Positions 12,301 to 27,300 of a DNA stretch of 64,000 nucleotides are shown here, piece after piece; within the stretch, counting starts at the first letter, position 1; the number at the start of each line of letters is the position of its first letter. The translations under genes and the position numbers were made by a program. The notes below the pieces were generated by a model. It had not been told where the DNA came from and searched no databases. It was given only the letters and a program-made list of their open reading frames with translations. Origin of the DNA: Ischnura elegans (taxonomy: Eukaryota; Arthropoda; Insecta; Odonata; Coenagrionidae); assembly GCF_921293095.1 (NCBI RefSeq), contig NC_060257.1, positions 68,766,472 through 68,830,471 of the forward strand, in the 5' to 3' direction.

Positions 12301-15300
12301 ATGACCCCCTTATTCATACCATCAAGTGATTGGAATTATGAAAATTTCATGGAAAAATATTCGCCATCAAAAATAGTGCTTGGTTACTCCACTATCTTCT
12401 TATGTGATTCGTCCGTTTTGAACCATTGCGAACTGGAAACCCCAGTTTCTGCTCCGGACCAACTCCCCGCTAGTGTCTGAGCAGCCCCTCCCTGTGTTAC
12501 CCCTCCCATTTGTACCCTGAAAAACCCCTCCCCTACATTCGCTCCACGGAAACTCCCTTCTATCATGTACCCTGAAGTCGGCGTAAAGTTTTTCTGAAGT
12601 TCCACCATTCCCACCCTAACATTTTGTGACAATAACTCACCTACAAGCTCAAGATAGTCTTCTACTTATGAGAGATAGTTATTTCTTTTACGAAAAGGGT
12701 GTGTTATTTAAGGAACAGTTTAATTTTCGCCGATAGGATGCGCGACGAGACGGATTTCTCTGGACCTGCGTCATCGTTTTCATCTTTGGGAGGAGTCGGC
12801 GTCAAGGGAGGGGTCGGATGGTCCATTCCATCTCGCATTCGGCACTACCCAGCTTCCCGATCTAGAAGTTTGCACACTTTTGAGCGGAGATGATGCAGAA
12901 CAGTTCGCGGAAGAGATTGGAAGAGTTGTGGTGTCTAAGACGACCTCGGAAAGGAGGCTGGGAAGCATGTCAGTCCTTCAAAAGTGCTCTAGTCAACGGG
13001 TGTGTCCGTGAGGAAGAAGATATACGCATCTTGAAGACATGTCACGGAGAGCAGTCATGTTAGATTCGTCGGAAAAGGAAAAGTCTTCGTTTCATCTCCT
13101 AATTCCTACTACACTTTCCTTCGGAGATAAGAAGAAAACCATGTGGTCAACTCCTGCCAATAGTTTCGCGTTTTTCCGCCGCCAACGCATTTATCTTTTC
13201 GGGTTTACATCATTGTCTTGGTTCTCATCGCTGGTTCAGGGAGACGTAGGCTGGTTAAGTACAGCTTGTCATCTCCCAGCCTCCGCCCATAGCTCCTCCA
13301 ATATCACGTCTTGTATATCATATCCACCCGTCACCGTGTCTCGTACGGCCAACTCAGTTTTTAAAAAGTGCTGAAGAAGTTTTGTTTCTCCAGTCCTCCG
13401 AGTGCGACCGTGCAGCCATCTAGATTCATCATCGTGAAAGAGTGGGGAGATATCATTGTTGTGAAGGGTTTGAGGAGATGTCCGTCCTTCCTTTTTGGTG
13501 ATGCTGTTTCTCACTACCGCAATTTGTGTCTGTGTGTTCTGTAGTGCGAGTTTTGCGTGCGTCAGGGGTCTTTCTTTCCATTACTTTCGTTTATTTTCCC
13601 TCCTTCCTCGTCTTTTTGGGAATTCTTCCCGTTGAAGTCCGTTCCAGCTCCCCAAGTGTTCTTCTACCATCTCTTCTGAGGCTTCTGATATCTGTTTCAT
13701 CAGTTATTTTCTGCTCATGTGCCGGTTTTTCTCAAAATCCTTTATCGGGCCAGAATAAAAAAATATTAATGACACTTTTGTAATAGGTGAAGTGACGTAG
13801 GGAATAGGGAGTAATTTCTCAGAAAATATTTGCGTCGATGTTTTAAAAATCACAGACAAAAAATTTCACTCTTAGCACAATATGTTTGTGTTCAGTTGCT
13901 CAATTCAAAGTCTTAGTGCGTGATTACATATGATAATCGTCTTCATTTTTCGGAATTTGGCCGCAGAATTCCGATTTTCCCTTTTGATAATGTCCATGGT
14001 TACGCCCGCGAAAATTCAATAAATGACTTTCTTAAGAATGCTCACATCACGACATTAACCTTGATTTTCTTCCAGTTTGAATCAACTCGAATTTTTTCCC
14101 TTAATTGAGCGCTATTATCTTCCGTCTACTCTAGGAAAAAACCCCAAATTTTTACAATTAATTCACACCATACCGCGGCTCTAAATACCTAATTTTTGTT
14201 GCCGTTAGAATGGAATTTGCAATTTTTTCAGGACCTCATCGCAAGTTTATCAAAAAGAGGCCTTAATATGAACTCTATCATATGAACTCTACCAGCGAGG
14301 AAGTAAGGACTAATTTTTTCGTCTCAAATTAACGTTTTTCATTGGCAAGAGATCATGCAGGTAAAATCGGAGACTGAAAAAAAAGATGAAACGAATATGT
14401 ATGTTTGAGGACGTAAATGAGAAGATATATTGAGGGTAGAGGAGGGAAACGTAGAAGGATAGGTAGCGTGCGTTGTGATTTATGGCAAGGGCTGAAGGGC
14501 TTCTGGAGGTTGGAGGGGAAGGAAGCCGTGAAGATTAATGTGGAAAACTAAAGGGTTGTAGGGTGGGGGAAAATGACCCAGGAGAAGACGAAGCTTAAGG
14601 GAGGAACGCTGAAGCTGTTTCATTTTCGCTCAGTCTGACGCCGAATCGAATACACCCTTTTATTAAGCTAACGATTCCAATAGTTCCAATATAATTTTTC
14701 GATTGTGATAATTCGAATTTATTAAAATAAAAACTTAAAGAGCTTATCACTAAAGGAAATTTGCGTGAAGTGAATAAATTCCTCACCAAATTTTCTGACT
14801 AAACTTTTTTTATGAATAATCCTCACTCATCCATCCATAATTTTGTACATATTGTCTATAGTACATGCAATAAAATCCAAAAGCGATAATCATTGTAAAT
14901 TTTTGTACATACACCTGAATTGAAGGGCTGTTTAGTTTTTGCTTCCATTACTTGTCAGTAGCTGAGTGTTGCGAAACATGCATAGGGCATTTAAAATGAA
15001 CCAGTGTATCGTGAAGCAATAGCTTAATGTTAGAATGCTCTGCATAGCCCTAATGCTGCGTAAATTAGGCAACTGCGAGTACATTTTAAACTTAGATCTG
15101 TCATTCATGTTCAGTGAACTTTAAAAGTTTAAAAACTCCATTTTCTCAAGTATTTTTTGTATCACCAAAAAATATCTAATTGTCTGCATGCACGCAAAAG
15201 TAGTTATTTTTGCCAGTAATTACTTAATGCACATTTATGTTAATAAGGTGAAAACTACATTTGTTCACTTGTGAATACATCTTTTTTTTCACTTTTTCTG

Positions 15301-18300
15301 TGTCATATCATTGCATATCTTCTTAGACTCTAGAATATCACTCGAGTGCTGTCTATGTTAGGGCTTGCTCTGCTTTCATTGTTAATTTTTAACAATTAGC
15401 ATAGGTAGCATAATTGGAGAGGAGAGTCATGTCGCAAAAGAAATACCTGAAGTATTGCTCAATAGTAACAAAGAATAGTTTGATAGATTGATGAAATATT
15501 TTACACAGTAAATGTTTTCTTAAGCTTAGTTATGTACAGCACAAAGACAGATAGAGCTATTCATGCACCCATAAAACAATATTTGAGAGCATAACGTTGT
15601 GTTGATACATACTATATTCTCTTATTTCTGTTTGTACATACAAAGGTGTTGCACATTTAAAATTTTATTCTTCGCACTCACGCTTGTTACTTCTCCTGAG
15701 AAACATAATTGTGGTGTGGGACTTCACTTTTGAATTTTGCCGTTAATATCAAGAGGTTTTTTTCTCTCCATGTTATTTTGCTCTGATCCGTTGTGAGATA
15801 GGAATATTTAATCCCAATCGTTTTTGGGAAACAATTTTACTGATCTTTTGGAAGCTCAAACTTTCTGTGTGTTCACTTTCAAAACCATTTCATAATGGAG
15901 TAAAGACTGTCACAGGATTAAACTGATATCAAGTTATCTTACTGGAAAGGTGAAGACATAAGAAGACCCATTACAAGATGATCAGGAGGTTGTGTAAGTA
16001 ATTATGTGGAATTTTAGTGGCAATCATTTCTTAATTGTGAGGGTTATGTGAATATAATTTAGCCGAAAAATAAATTATTTTGAACTTTAATCTTCCTCTC
16101 TGTTAGTGTGAAAGATATGCTTGCATGTCTGCGTACTCTCTTTGTTTAGTTATTTGTAGTGATGGATCCGTAGAAGGAGAGATTTCCCCTCCCCCAAATA
16201 TCAGGGAATAATGCTTTTATTTCTTGGAGAAAATTGTTCAATCATTCGTAACCAAGCCTCATCCATAGATGATGCACCAATTTCATCTTTGAAAATACAA
16301 AATTCGTCACTCAGAGGGCCAAAGGTCCCTCAGCTTTCTCCTATTGTATAGTTGGATCCAACTATGGTTGTGAGAGGCATACAAATTTGGGTGAATGATA
16401 AGGTGATATCCTAGACAAAATGTACATATCACAAGGTTAAAGAAGTCCAGTACCCTAGTAGCACCATAAGGATTATATCTAGATTTAATACGTATCATAG
16501 TATACACTGTAGACATATTATATCTGTATAAAATACATGCAAATGTCCTCTACCACGCAGATAATATCTAGATATTATACATATTATATCTGCTGCCATA
16601 ATATGGAATTTACATAGATTAAATACGTATAACTCGTAGTAAATCTGTATATTATACATATCTTATACATGTCAAATGATCCCTGGTTATGCCGTAAGGA
16701 TATTATTTGTATATTTGAAAGATTCTGGTATACATCAAGGACCATGGATCTTCAGACATGTATAAAATATGTATAATATACAGATTTGCAAATCTGTCTA
16801 ACGATGTATTTCGAAATCTTAAAATTATACAGATATAATCCTTTTGGTGCTACTAGGGTAATGAATACCTTCAAGGGTGCCTATCATTGTTTCGCTTTTT
16901 CCAAAAGTCATTGTTTCCGTGAATGATTTAATTTCATTCAGCTTAAGTCTGAACTCTTGAAATTGAACTATCAAACATACAGTGTTTTTCTGGCATGTCT
17001 TGATGGAGCCAATTGGGCTCCAGGGTTAAATCCTGCACTTCTGTTGACAGGCACACAGCCTGACATTTTCTTTGAGTCTATGATTGCCAGCTTTGTAGGG
17101 GTATATTTTGGAGAGAATGTTTTAAAGCTATTCCTTCAATTTTGAGTATGTACTTGGTATTAACCTATGAAGACAGTTCCAATTCCTGTCTCTTCTAGGT
17201 ACATTCACTGGTTATCTTGTAAAGAGGCCATAAATTTTCCATGCCTACCAGTAGATGTCTGTAAACACACATCAAATCAGGATGAAAAGAAAAATGATTT
17301 ATGAATTAAATGACAATGATCATATATTAAATTAGTCATCTCATTCAGGAAACATGAGAATTTGATTTATACTCAGGGAACTCTGAATAATGTTTCAATG
17401 AACAATTCCATTTTTCTGATTACTTTTGTTTTCCTACCCCATTACCAATTGGCTGAGAAAGTAATTCCCCGTAGGACCTCGAGAAAGGATGGGAAGTGTT
17501 TTCACAGAAATGGCAAGGCTGCATTTTTAAATTTTGTGCCTACAAGGGAAAGAATGCTTGTGGTTTAGACACTGATTTAGAGTTAATTACTCAGTAGTAA
17601 TTCTTTGTTGATGAAATGACAAATATCTAATAAATGCAATTTTGTTTTTTTTTTGCAGGTGTACGAATTGGAGAAGAAGAAGCTGCTAGACAGAATAGGC
17701 CTAGAGTAGCAGCAGTTGCAAGGTATGTAGCAGTTGAACTTAATAAATGCTCATTTCTGAAACCATCTATAGCTTAAAATTATTCTTATTTTTATTATTC
17801 TATTCTACATTACACTGTTAAAAGGGGCTCCTCAGAAAAATTAAGTAAATCATTTTATTAATAGTTGAACTGTCAATAGTTATAGAGTTACCTACTTATA
17901 TTATAATTATCACTAATTTCACAAAGTTTAGCCACATATATTTGAACCAGCTGATTAATATGGTCTTTTCTTTGATCAAATTCATGAATTAAGAATTTGA
18001 AATCATTGTTTGCCAACTTAAGGTCAAATATAAAATATCAGTCTTACCTTTTCTCCTTACTAGAGTTCAGGAATGTTATTTATTCCATTTTCTGGGTTGA
18101 ATGAGAATATATGGAATGATCTACAACAGCAGTCAAGGGGTGACCAAACTCAGTGATAAGGAAGTCGGAGTTAATATAAGGAAAAATTTCTCCAGAAAAG
18201 AGGGAATTACTTGTACCAATTTTTATATAAATTACATTTATGGCTTAAGTACAATATCTCTTAGTGGATTAAATTTTTCCATCAACTCAGTCTTCCCCTA

Positions 18301-21300
18301 GATATGTTCATAGAATCCCATACAATTAAAATTCTTGATATGTATTACGCTTTGCTAACTATGAATTTTCTCAGATTATCTAAAAATGGAAGAGGGTGAC
18401 CCAAATAAAAACCTGGAAAGTGTAATTATTTCTTATTATAAGAATTAGGAGCAACTTTTGCTCATCATTTTTCAAATTGTCTCCCTCAAGTTCAATGCAA
18501 ATTTTCCTATACTTTGGAAGTGCACCACATTGAAAGGCATATTTTTTCGTGTCTGCAGACAGTCATGCATTGGGGTTTTCATCCCTTAAAATTAGTCACT
18601 TCAGAAATTACTTGCATCCCATTGCCTCAGTGAGTGAAAACCACTATGAGCAAGGTCTTGTGATTCAGGTGGATGGATTTGGGTGGTGGATCAAATTTGA
18701 TTTCCTCGATAACCTGAACCTTCAAATGGGCTGTATGCAGCAGCAGTGGCGCAGCGAGGGGGGGGGGGGGTTTTGGGGGATAAACCCCCACCCCCCCAGA
18801 GCTCAGAAATTTTTAAAATTTTAATCTATTTTACTTAATTGGATTAATATTACTTACAAAATAGTGTAAATATTAATAAAATATCCCTCCGAAAGCTGTA
18901 AAACTCACCATTTTGAACCCTTTATCTTGAAAATTTTCTAAAGGAGTGCCCCCGCACCTACTGCTTACCCTGGCGGGTATTCCACACCCCCAGACACCCC
19001 AGTATTAGTTGTGCCTAAACCCCCCCCCCCCCCCAGCCTTAATTCCTAGCTGCGCCCCTGTTCAGCAGGGCTGTCATCTATGATGAAAATTTATTGGTTT
19101 CACTCATTCACTATTCTAAAAACACATTACAGACTGATGCTCTAATATGGTGCACTTTAGTTGTGGAGCAGCCAACTTGTGGTGAATACTGCTGCCTTCT
19201 CCAGCATTGCAGCATCTCTCTGCCTCCTGCAGATCACTTTATGATCAATCATTTGAATCCCCCTTGATGGACATGTCTGGGAAATCTAGGGCATCTGGTA
19301 GCCCCAACTGTAAAATGCCCTTTTCGGAAGACCTTACTTTCCTCATTTGCCGTGATCCTCTAATATCCCTCTGGGGTAGGTTACCCAATCTTCCATAGGG
19401 TTGCCTAAGTTATCGGGGTTCATGACATGGAAATGAGGATAGGAATTGGAACAAAGAGGCATGGACACTTTGTGGGGGATATTTGGAGGTGCGATTGCAC
19501 CGCCCTGGCTCATTAAACATTTTGAATAAAAATTGTACCAGTTGCTATTGTTTTATTGTTTAAACAGGCTAAGTGTTGTTAGCAGGGTACAACGTCATTT
19601 GTTAAGAAAATTTGCCATGGACTCCCATCACAGAGAGTGGTTTTTATAGTGATAGATTCAAAAGTAAACTTTGCATTTCCACACAGTATTTATTAAAATA
19701 ATCTACTGGTTTTGACCTATATAGGCAATTATCAAGACAATAAATACCGTAAATGTCTGAATATAGTCTACCCTTTTTTTCCAAAAATGCCCGTGATAAA
19801 ATTTAAGGGGGGGAACTATATTCAAACCCATTTTTTTAATTTTTTCCCAAAACTCAAGCCTCAAAATTAGGGGGGGGGACTATATTCAGAGGAATACGGT
19901 AGTGTGTGGAATATAACAAAGTTTATTCTTGAATCTAGCACGACACCATTTCACAAAATGAACTTGCAAATCATTGATTTCATCTAAAACACTGGTTTAC
20001 ATTAATTGCCTTAGCTGTTATCGTAGAAAGGGTTGAGTAATAATTGCCTTAATCTTTGCCTCTCTTTGCAGTCACGAGTCTGCAGTGTACTTGGATCCGA
20101 AGTCGAATCAATGGTCTCATAACAGTCGCCTTGTAGTGACCACTGCCACTGCCACATCGCCGACTGGCACAACCCAGTCAGTGCAATCGACCCAAACATG
20201 CCCCCCCATCGTGTCGAGGAGTGGGGAGATGCCAAAGGGCGGACAGGCGGTGATCGTCTCCCACCCGCAACCACAGTGTTCGACCGAGGAAGGGCAACCT
20301 GATCCCGTGAGGCCTGCCTCGCAACCCCCGCCTCTTCCTCCGCAGCGCGTGACCCCCTCCATGGGGAGCATGTCAATGACACCGCCACCTCACTGGTTTT
20401 ACGACAGCAGAGTCTTGAGCCAGTCAACATTGGAGAGATTGGATCCGGCTGCCTCAACTTCATCTCCTCGTGCACCCCAAAGAGTACCACATGAGAATGG
20501 AGTAAGCAACACTTTTAACCAGCGATTGATTGACCAAGGCAGAATTAGATTGTGTAATTATAATGTGTCCCTTCAAATTAGCTACTTTTGTCCGTATGAA
20601 TAATTCAGGGTATATATGTAGTAATAACTTTATTGCTTCTTATGATAAATATAAAAGTGTAATATTTGATAACAATCAATTGTAAAAAGTTGACCACCAT
20701 ATGCATTGTCACCCTCAATGCGTTTTAATGGGTGCACAGAACTTGCCACTTGTAATTCTGACGTTAGATTGTTCGAAATTTCAGGGGGATATAAGCTATT
20801 ATTAGGGCTTTTAACATAAATGTATTCTCGAGCTGATATAATCAATCAAATTTATTACTTTAAATGATATTCCTCCGGAATGCAGATACATAGTAAGAAT
20901 AATTGCATGTTGTGTACATTTATGAAAACTATTTCAAATTTTCCATGAGAGGTAGAATGATTCAAGCTTCAACAGACCAACTTGGGCCTCCTCCTTGTAG
21001 TCCCCTTGCTCGTAGGGAAGAAAGTGACACCATTTTGATTCAGCAATGAATGTGCTAAATTATGCACTAGAGAAGGGAGAGGTGCCCAGTCAGCAGTGGT
21101 GTGTGAGAGTTGGAATTTGAAGGAAAATTGAGGTCGCATACGGGATTTGGGAAAAAAACAAAATGCACTAGCTATGTGATTTAGTGGTAAACTTTTAAAA
21201 TCAAATGCCATTTATCTATGGCGAGCATAAAAAGAAGACCAATACTAGTTTCCTGGTTTGGTATGCAATAAGCAGTACAAATAAGTATGTTAATGTTGCC

Positions 21301-24300
21301 TAACGTTCTAGGATACATCAACTGTATACATATTGCTTCATTACAAATTATTGTATTTTTGTCCTAGATTTTCCCCATCGTTTCAGACAAATACCAATCA
21401 TGTTTAAATTTTTTGAGTGTTTTTATAAAAATGTCATAAAGTGTTATAAGTTAAAACTTTCGCGGGTGCTTGTCATTATGAATAAAAACTTTTGGGCTAT
21501 GTCGCCGCGTCAATTCTTGGGTGGCCCCAACGTTTCCCGACCGATGCTGGTCACTTTCTCAAGTGATTCTGCAGAGTTGGGAATTTAAATTCTTTTATAT
21601 AGGTATCTGTGTTAGGTAGTGGGGGGAGAGGAGCGGGAGGTTGGAGGAGTGTGTTGTTCATTGTCTTTTTTTCTCACTACGGGTTGCCAAGTACGGCTAA
21701 TTTTAATGCCGGTGTGCCTGTTGAAATTGTTCTTTTCTTTTTTGGATATTTCAATGGCTTCTCTGACGAGTCTCTGTTTAAAACTAAAACGTTGGGGCCA
21801 CCCAAGAATTGACGCGACAACGTAGCCCAAAATTTTTTATTCATAAAGAGATGAAGTAGCTTTAATAAATCCTTTCAAATCAGTGGATTTGAGAAATGAG
21901 ACCAAATCCATAGATGTTAGATTCATCCAGTTACAATAATGGAATTCAAATATCATGGGCATCCTGAACTTCATAGAGATTCTTTTCCTCTAGCACATTC
22001 TAAAGCTGTTTGAAAGTTTCAGTCTTCAATAGTTGGGGTACATTTGAGCATGGAAATGTGAGTTTGTCAAGTGTTACAAATTATGTACTTATAAGTTTAA
22101 TATTCCAGTCAGATGGAGAGGAATATGTACATATTGAGTGGCAAGGTGTAATATCTAAGAGTAACCCTGTTGATGATATGGCAGCATTTAAATTATTTCC
22201 AGATAATTCGAGGTTTGATAGAATTTGTGATTTACTAAAATATTGTATTATGTACATATTATTTCTCAGTTTCCCCTGAATTTACAAGCCCCGCAGATGA
22301 CAAATATGCAGGTCAAAATGCAGGAAAATAAATAAATACTTTTATTGATGAGAAAGGAAGTGGTGGAAGTGAAGGCATTGGGGGAAGTAGAAGCAGCGAC
22401 AAAGGGAGTAGAGATCGCATGAGTCACGGCCAAGTGCTTGCCTGAGTTGATAGTTTGCTGGTGTATGTGGAAAAGCTCTTAATAAGTCCTGGAAGCAATA
22501 AAAAATAACGGACTATTTTTATAAATAATACTGCATATATAGTTTGATTTTGGTGAATTATGAACATAATGAGAAATGTAAGTGAAAGTTTGAATTATAC
22601 GACTTTTCCAATTATTCAAACTGCCTCTCCCCATCATTAGTCTGGACAATTGGGAGTTCACTGTATGTGATATCTTCTGTATATATAAAAGAGGATATCT
22701 ATTTGTCTGTCCGCTATGCATTTCCATACAACTGCATTGATTGCACCCAAAGCTAGTACATAGGTGCATCTCATGCTCCCAAACACTGTAGTGCTCCTTT
22801 CGGTTACATATGACATCTCCTTTGCATTGCTTTTCATTACCATTTTCTATGTCACGTCATACATTTTCTGTAGTTGGACAACCTGCCTGGTAGGCACACC
22901 TCTTGACATACTCAAAGGGAAAACATTACTTAAAGGAATTGACACTTATTAATCCTATTGGTCCAATCCTCCTTGCTGGAGTATGCGTAAACAAAATTTT
23001 TGGTCTAAGACGCATATAGCGATCAATGTTGTGGAGTGGGATATAAGCTAATTCCTTGCGTAGTATACGGAATTCATTCTTTCCATTGTTTGCTGTTCAG
23101 CGCACCTAAAAATCCTGCTATATGACCATGAACTCCAAGTTCCAAGTTTCCCACTTCTCTGGGTACTATCCTTCCTGAGCAATGTCGGGTAGCCTGCTAG
23201 TATATAATATTTGAATCTATGATGCATTTCATTCATTGATCTATTTTGCTTTTTGTGACATGTCACATCTACTTTTCACGATCCTTGTATAAATATAAAC
23301 TATAAACATTACTATGCACTCATCATAGGACTTCTCTTGCAGGTCACAGTGTGGTCTGGCATGGGATGTGATCCTGCTGGCCGACGAAGGCCCCTCAGCC
23401 AACCCTCCTGCTACGGACCGTGTAACAGGCATCACAATGTTCAGGTTGTGCATGCACAGTCTCCCGTGCAATTCCAGCAGCCACAACAGCAGCAACAGCA
23501 TTACCACCCCAACATGCAGGGAGTGCACAACATGCAGCCTGGCAACCACCAGCAGCAAATGCAATACCCTCACCACCACATCGTCATGTCGATACCGCAA
23601 CATCCGCAAGACTCTTCTGGAGACCCAAACCAGCAAAATCTTCAGCAGAACCACCAACAGAATCATCAACAGAACCACCAGCAGAACCACCAACAGAATC
23701 ATCAACAGAACCACCAGCAGAACCACCAACAAAACCATCAGCAAAACCATCAGCAAAACCACCAACAGAACCATCAGCAAAGCCATCAACAGAACCATCA
23801 GCAAAACCATCAGCAGAACCACCAGTTAAATCATCAGCAACAAGTGCACTTGCCGGAAATTCCAGAGTTTTGCCACACAGGCAATCAATATGCTTCCAGT
23901 GGAGGTAGGTGCTAAATCTCTCCACTCCATATATTCCAGCTTTATTCTCCACTCTTTTATATTTCTTCCCTTGAGGTATGATTGCCATGCATCCTAACCT
24001 TTACAGATAAGTCCCCAAGGAGCTAAACTACCTATTTTATTTTATCCTTGATTTTGATTAAGTTTGGAAAATTGAGAGACACATATTTTTCCCTTTTTCA
24101 ATCGGTCGCCAGCTTTTCAAGATTTTCAGGATAAACATTTTAACGGCCTTTTCCTGATAAGTTGATGACATCACCAACTCTAGATGAGCATGTCACCACT
24201 TTTCTGCTGCTCTTTGGCCTTCTTCATGTCCATTTCATTTCTCATTACTCTCTACACTATGCCCTAACAGCTCTCCAGTTGGCCATTTTCAGCATATGCA

Positions 24301-27300
24301 CTAAGTTGGAGTGCTGACTGGAATGGGGTTAACAGCAACTGCAGCCCTGTTGCCATTTATTGGGAAATTTCCTGTTTTCTGGATATATTGTAATGGTACA
24401 ACATGAAACACATGTCTTTTAAACTGTTCACCGCCGCTTCGGTCATAATGACCGAAACATGTATGTACATACTTAGTCTTCACGCCATTTCGGTCATTAT
24501 GTCCGAAGAATGAGCCTTTCCTTTGCTGTTTCTTTTGGCTGCTCATAGCACGTTGTTGGTCAAAGCTACTTCGGTGCCACTTATATGGCTTGACCAACCG
24601 AATGCATACGAAAACTCAAATGGAAAGGATCCATTAGGTATAAAAACTAAATAAAAAAGAAAAACACGCTGGTGCAATGGGTGAATTCGTCTTAAAGTCC
24701 GCTGCAGGGAATTGTTTAATTTGGCGACCTATATAATACAGTTTTAACGGTTCGCACAACTACAGTAATACCTATTTACTGCATTCTGACTGTTCCAAAT
24801 AATGCACAAAATGCCCAGTCAGCACAGCTGAGCAGGGGCGCAGCTAGGAATTAAGGGTGGGAGGGGTTTACGTGCAACTAATACCGGGGTGTGTGGGTGT
24901 ATAGTATACACACTAGGATAAGTGGTAGGTGCGAGATTAATAAATTGTGGAATTTTAAAGATATATGGTTCCAAATAGTGAGTTTTACGGCTTTCTGAGC
25001 GATATTTTATTCATCCTTACACTATTCTATTAGTAATATCAATACAATTAGGTAAAATGGATTAAACTTTTAAAAAATTCTCTGAGCTCTGAGGGGGGTT
25101 TTAACCCCCAAAGCCCCCCCCCCCTCAGTGCACCACTGCAGCTGAGAATCTGCAAGACCCTCGGTGCATAATATGTTAAGCCTCTCAGATCCATCTCCCG
25201 ATTCTCAGCTCTTTTCTATAACTACTTGGGGCTAAGATTTCCATACAGCTTCACTCTCACAGTCCTCTCCCCAATTTCAGTTCTTAAGAGGCTATCTGTA
25301 AACTATTGCAAGTATACTATGCAGAATACAATAAAATATGTACTCTAATGCAAAGCCGAAGTACTCTGTTGAGGAAGAATATGGCTTTGAAGCTGAAGTT
25401 CTAGAGTATTTGGAGCAAATTCCAGGGATCTAGTTTTGAATCCCAGCCAAGGCAAATGATATTTCTTGGATGGAATTTTAGCACTACTGAGTGACTCCAT
25501 TAAGGAGGACTCGACCGACTTGTCAGCAGCTTTCCTTTGAATAGAACAGAAATTATACTTACCATCTACAGTCATGCCATTCCGGTCAAAATTTAAATCC
25601 AAGAAGTTCTTTTATGGAGGGAGAATTATAGAACAGTACAGAGGAGCTTTATTTATCTGATATTCAATTAACCATTTGTTGTTCAATTCATGAACTCCCA
25701 AAAAATTCACCCCCAACACTCCCTTCCTCTCTTTTTCCTACCCACCTTTATTCTCCTTTTCTTTCAATTCCCTACCGGTAAACATTTAGTTTTTTCAATG
25801 AACTGGGTGTTAAAGGTTAAGAGAAAGCATGGCAGAGAAAGCAAAGTAAAAATCAAAGATGTAAAATTTTCCCTGTGAATTTTAGTGCAAAAATTTTCCT
25901 TAGGCTTTGTACTGATTGAACTCATTTTTCCCCATTAGTGTAAGTTCTCTTTACTGCATCAGGAGTGTGAATGATGACAGTACACATAGGCAGATTTAGG
26001 GGGGGGGGGGCACATGCCTCCCCCAGACACTTAAAAAATAGACCAGGATTTTTAATAAAGTTGTCATTAAGTTTGTTTTATTTTGTGTACTAAGGAGCCT
26101 AAATCATTTAATTTAATATAAATAACTTTCACATCAAAATGAAGAAAAAATTTTCCACAGTAATGGCTGTAATTTGTTTTTAATCTCAAATATAGAAGAC
26201 CTGTAGGTCCCGTGTCCCCCCCCCAGAAAAAATCCTGGATCCACCCCTGACAGTACAGTTAGGTCATGCACTGAATATGAATAAGGAGTGGTTTTTCAAA
26301 GTGTGGGCAGTACACATTACAAAAAATCACCTGATTTAAAGCCTGTGAAATGATTTTTTAATGCAAAAATTGCTAAGTAAATGATAATGAATGATTTTTA
26401 TTCAAAAAACAATTTTTTATTCATCTTCAGGATATGTTGTCACTGCTCTCTTTCAATTACATTTCCATTCAGATTTTCCACTCCATTGGGCTGGTAATCA
26501 AAGTTCTACATTCCTAATTATGTGTTGCATTGTACTATTTATAATTCCACCCTCCAATATACATTTTAATCCATGTTGGCTGTTTCATGCTATAGTTTTG
26601 AAGATTTACCCCTTGAACAACCACAACAATTAAATAACATATGTATTGGAGTTGTTTTATTGGTTTGATTGAATGCAACTTATCTTGCATTTTCTTCCAT
26701 GTTTACAGTGCTGGATGAGGTCAGTGGTGGAAGAGAGTATGATGTTGTAGCAGGAGAAGGAGTTGGAGATGGTACTAATGGAGCTGTGACAGCAGCATTG
26801 AAAACAAGAAGTCTGCCAGCATGGGTGAGATCAAGATCTCGTCCCCTATCCACTGAAGATGACCTTGCAGAGCTTTATGCCAAGGTAAAATTCAACCATT
26901 TTTAATAATTAAAATAAATCCTAGATTTGTGTAATTTGAATATTTGATTTTAATATTACCATATAAATTAACGTATACTGTATATTCAAAAATTCATATT
27001 AGAGACAGGGCTAAATTGCAAGTTAAAAATATTGATCATTTAAACACACAATCATCTTTTTTAAGAACCCCTTCAAATGAAAGTGGAAATTAACACATTG
27101 ATGAAAAATTGAATTAAATTTAAAACAAGACCCTTGTTTCATGTCACATTATTTCAATCATCAACATACTCCATATAACAAAGGCATAGTAGATAATCTG
27201 GTTGTTGGTCAATATAACATCTGGTTTCTTTGTGACAGAATGCACTCAGTGAAACAACCTGATAGCCTATGAAACTCTTGGGTTTTTTTATTTTAACCAA

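Noticed and set aside
20011-20490. 159-codon minus-strand open frame
   Set aside because: Exact antisense of receptor exon 3, open because that exon is GC-rich. No acceptor or donor of its own.
23241-23822. 193-codon Leu/Val-rich minus-strand frame and a 134-codon Asp/Gly/Ser-rich one
   Set aside because: Mirror translations of the 12-bp NHQQ minisatellite. The + strand frame has splice sites and continuity.
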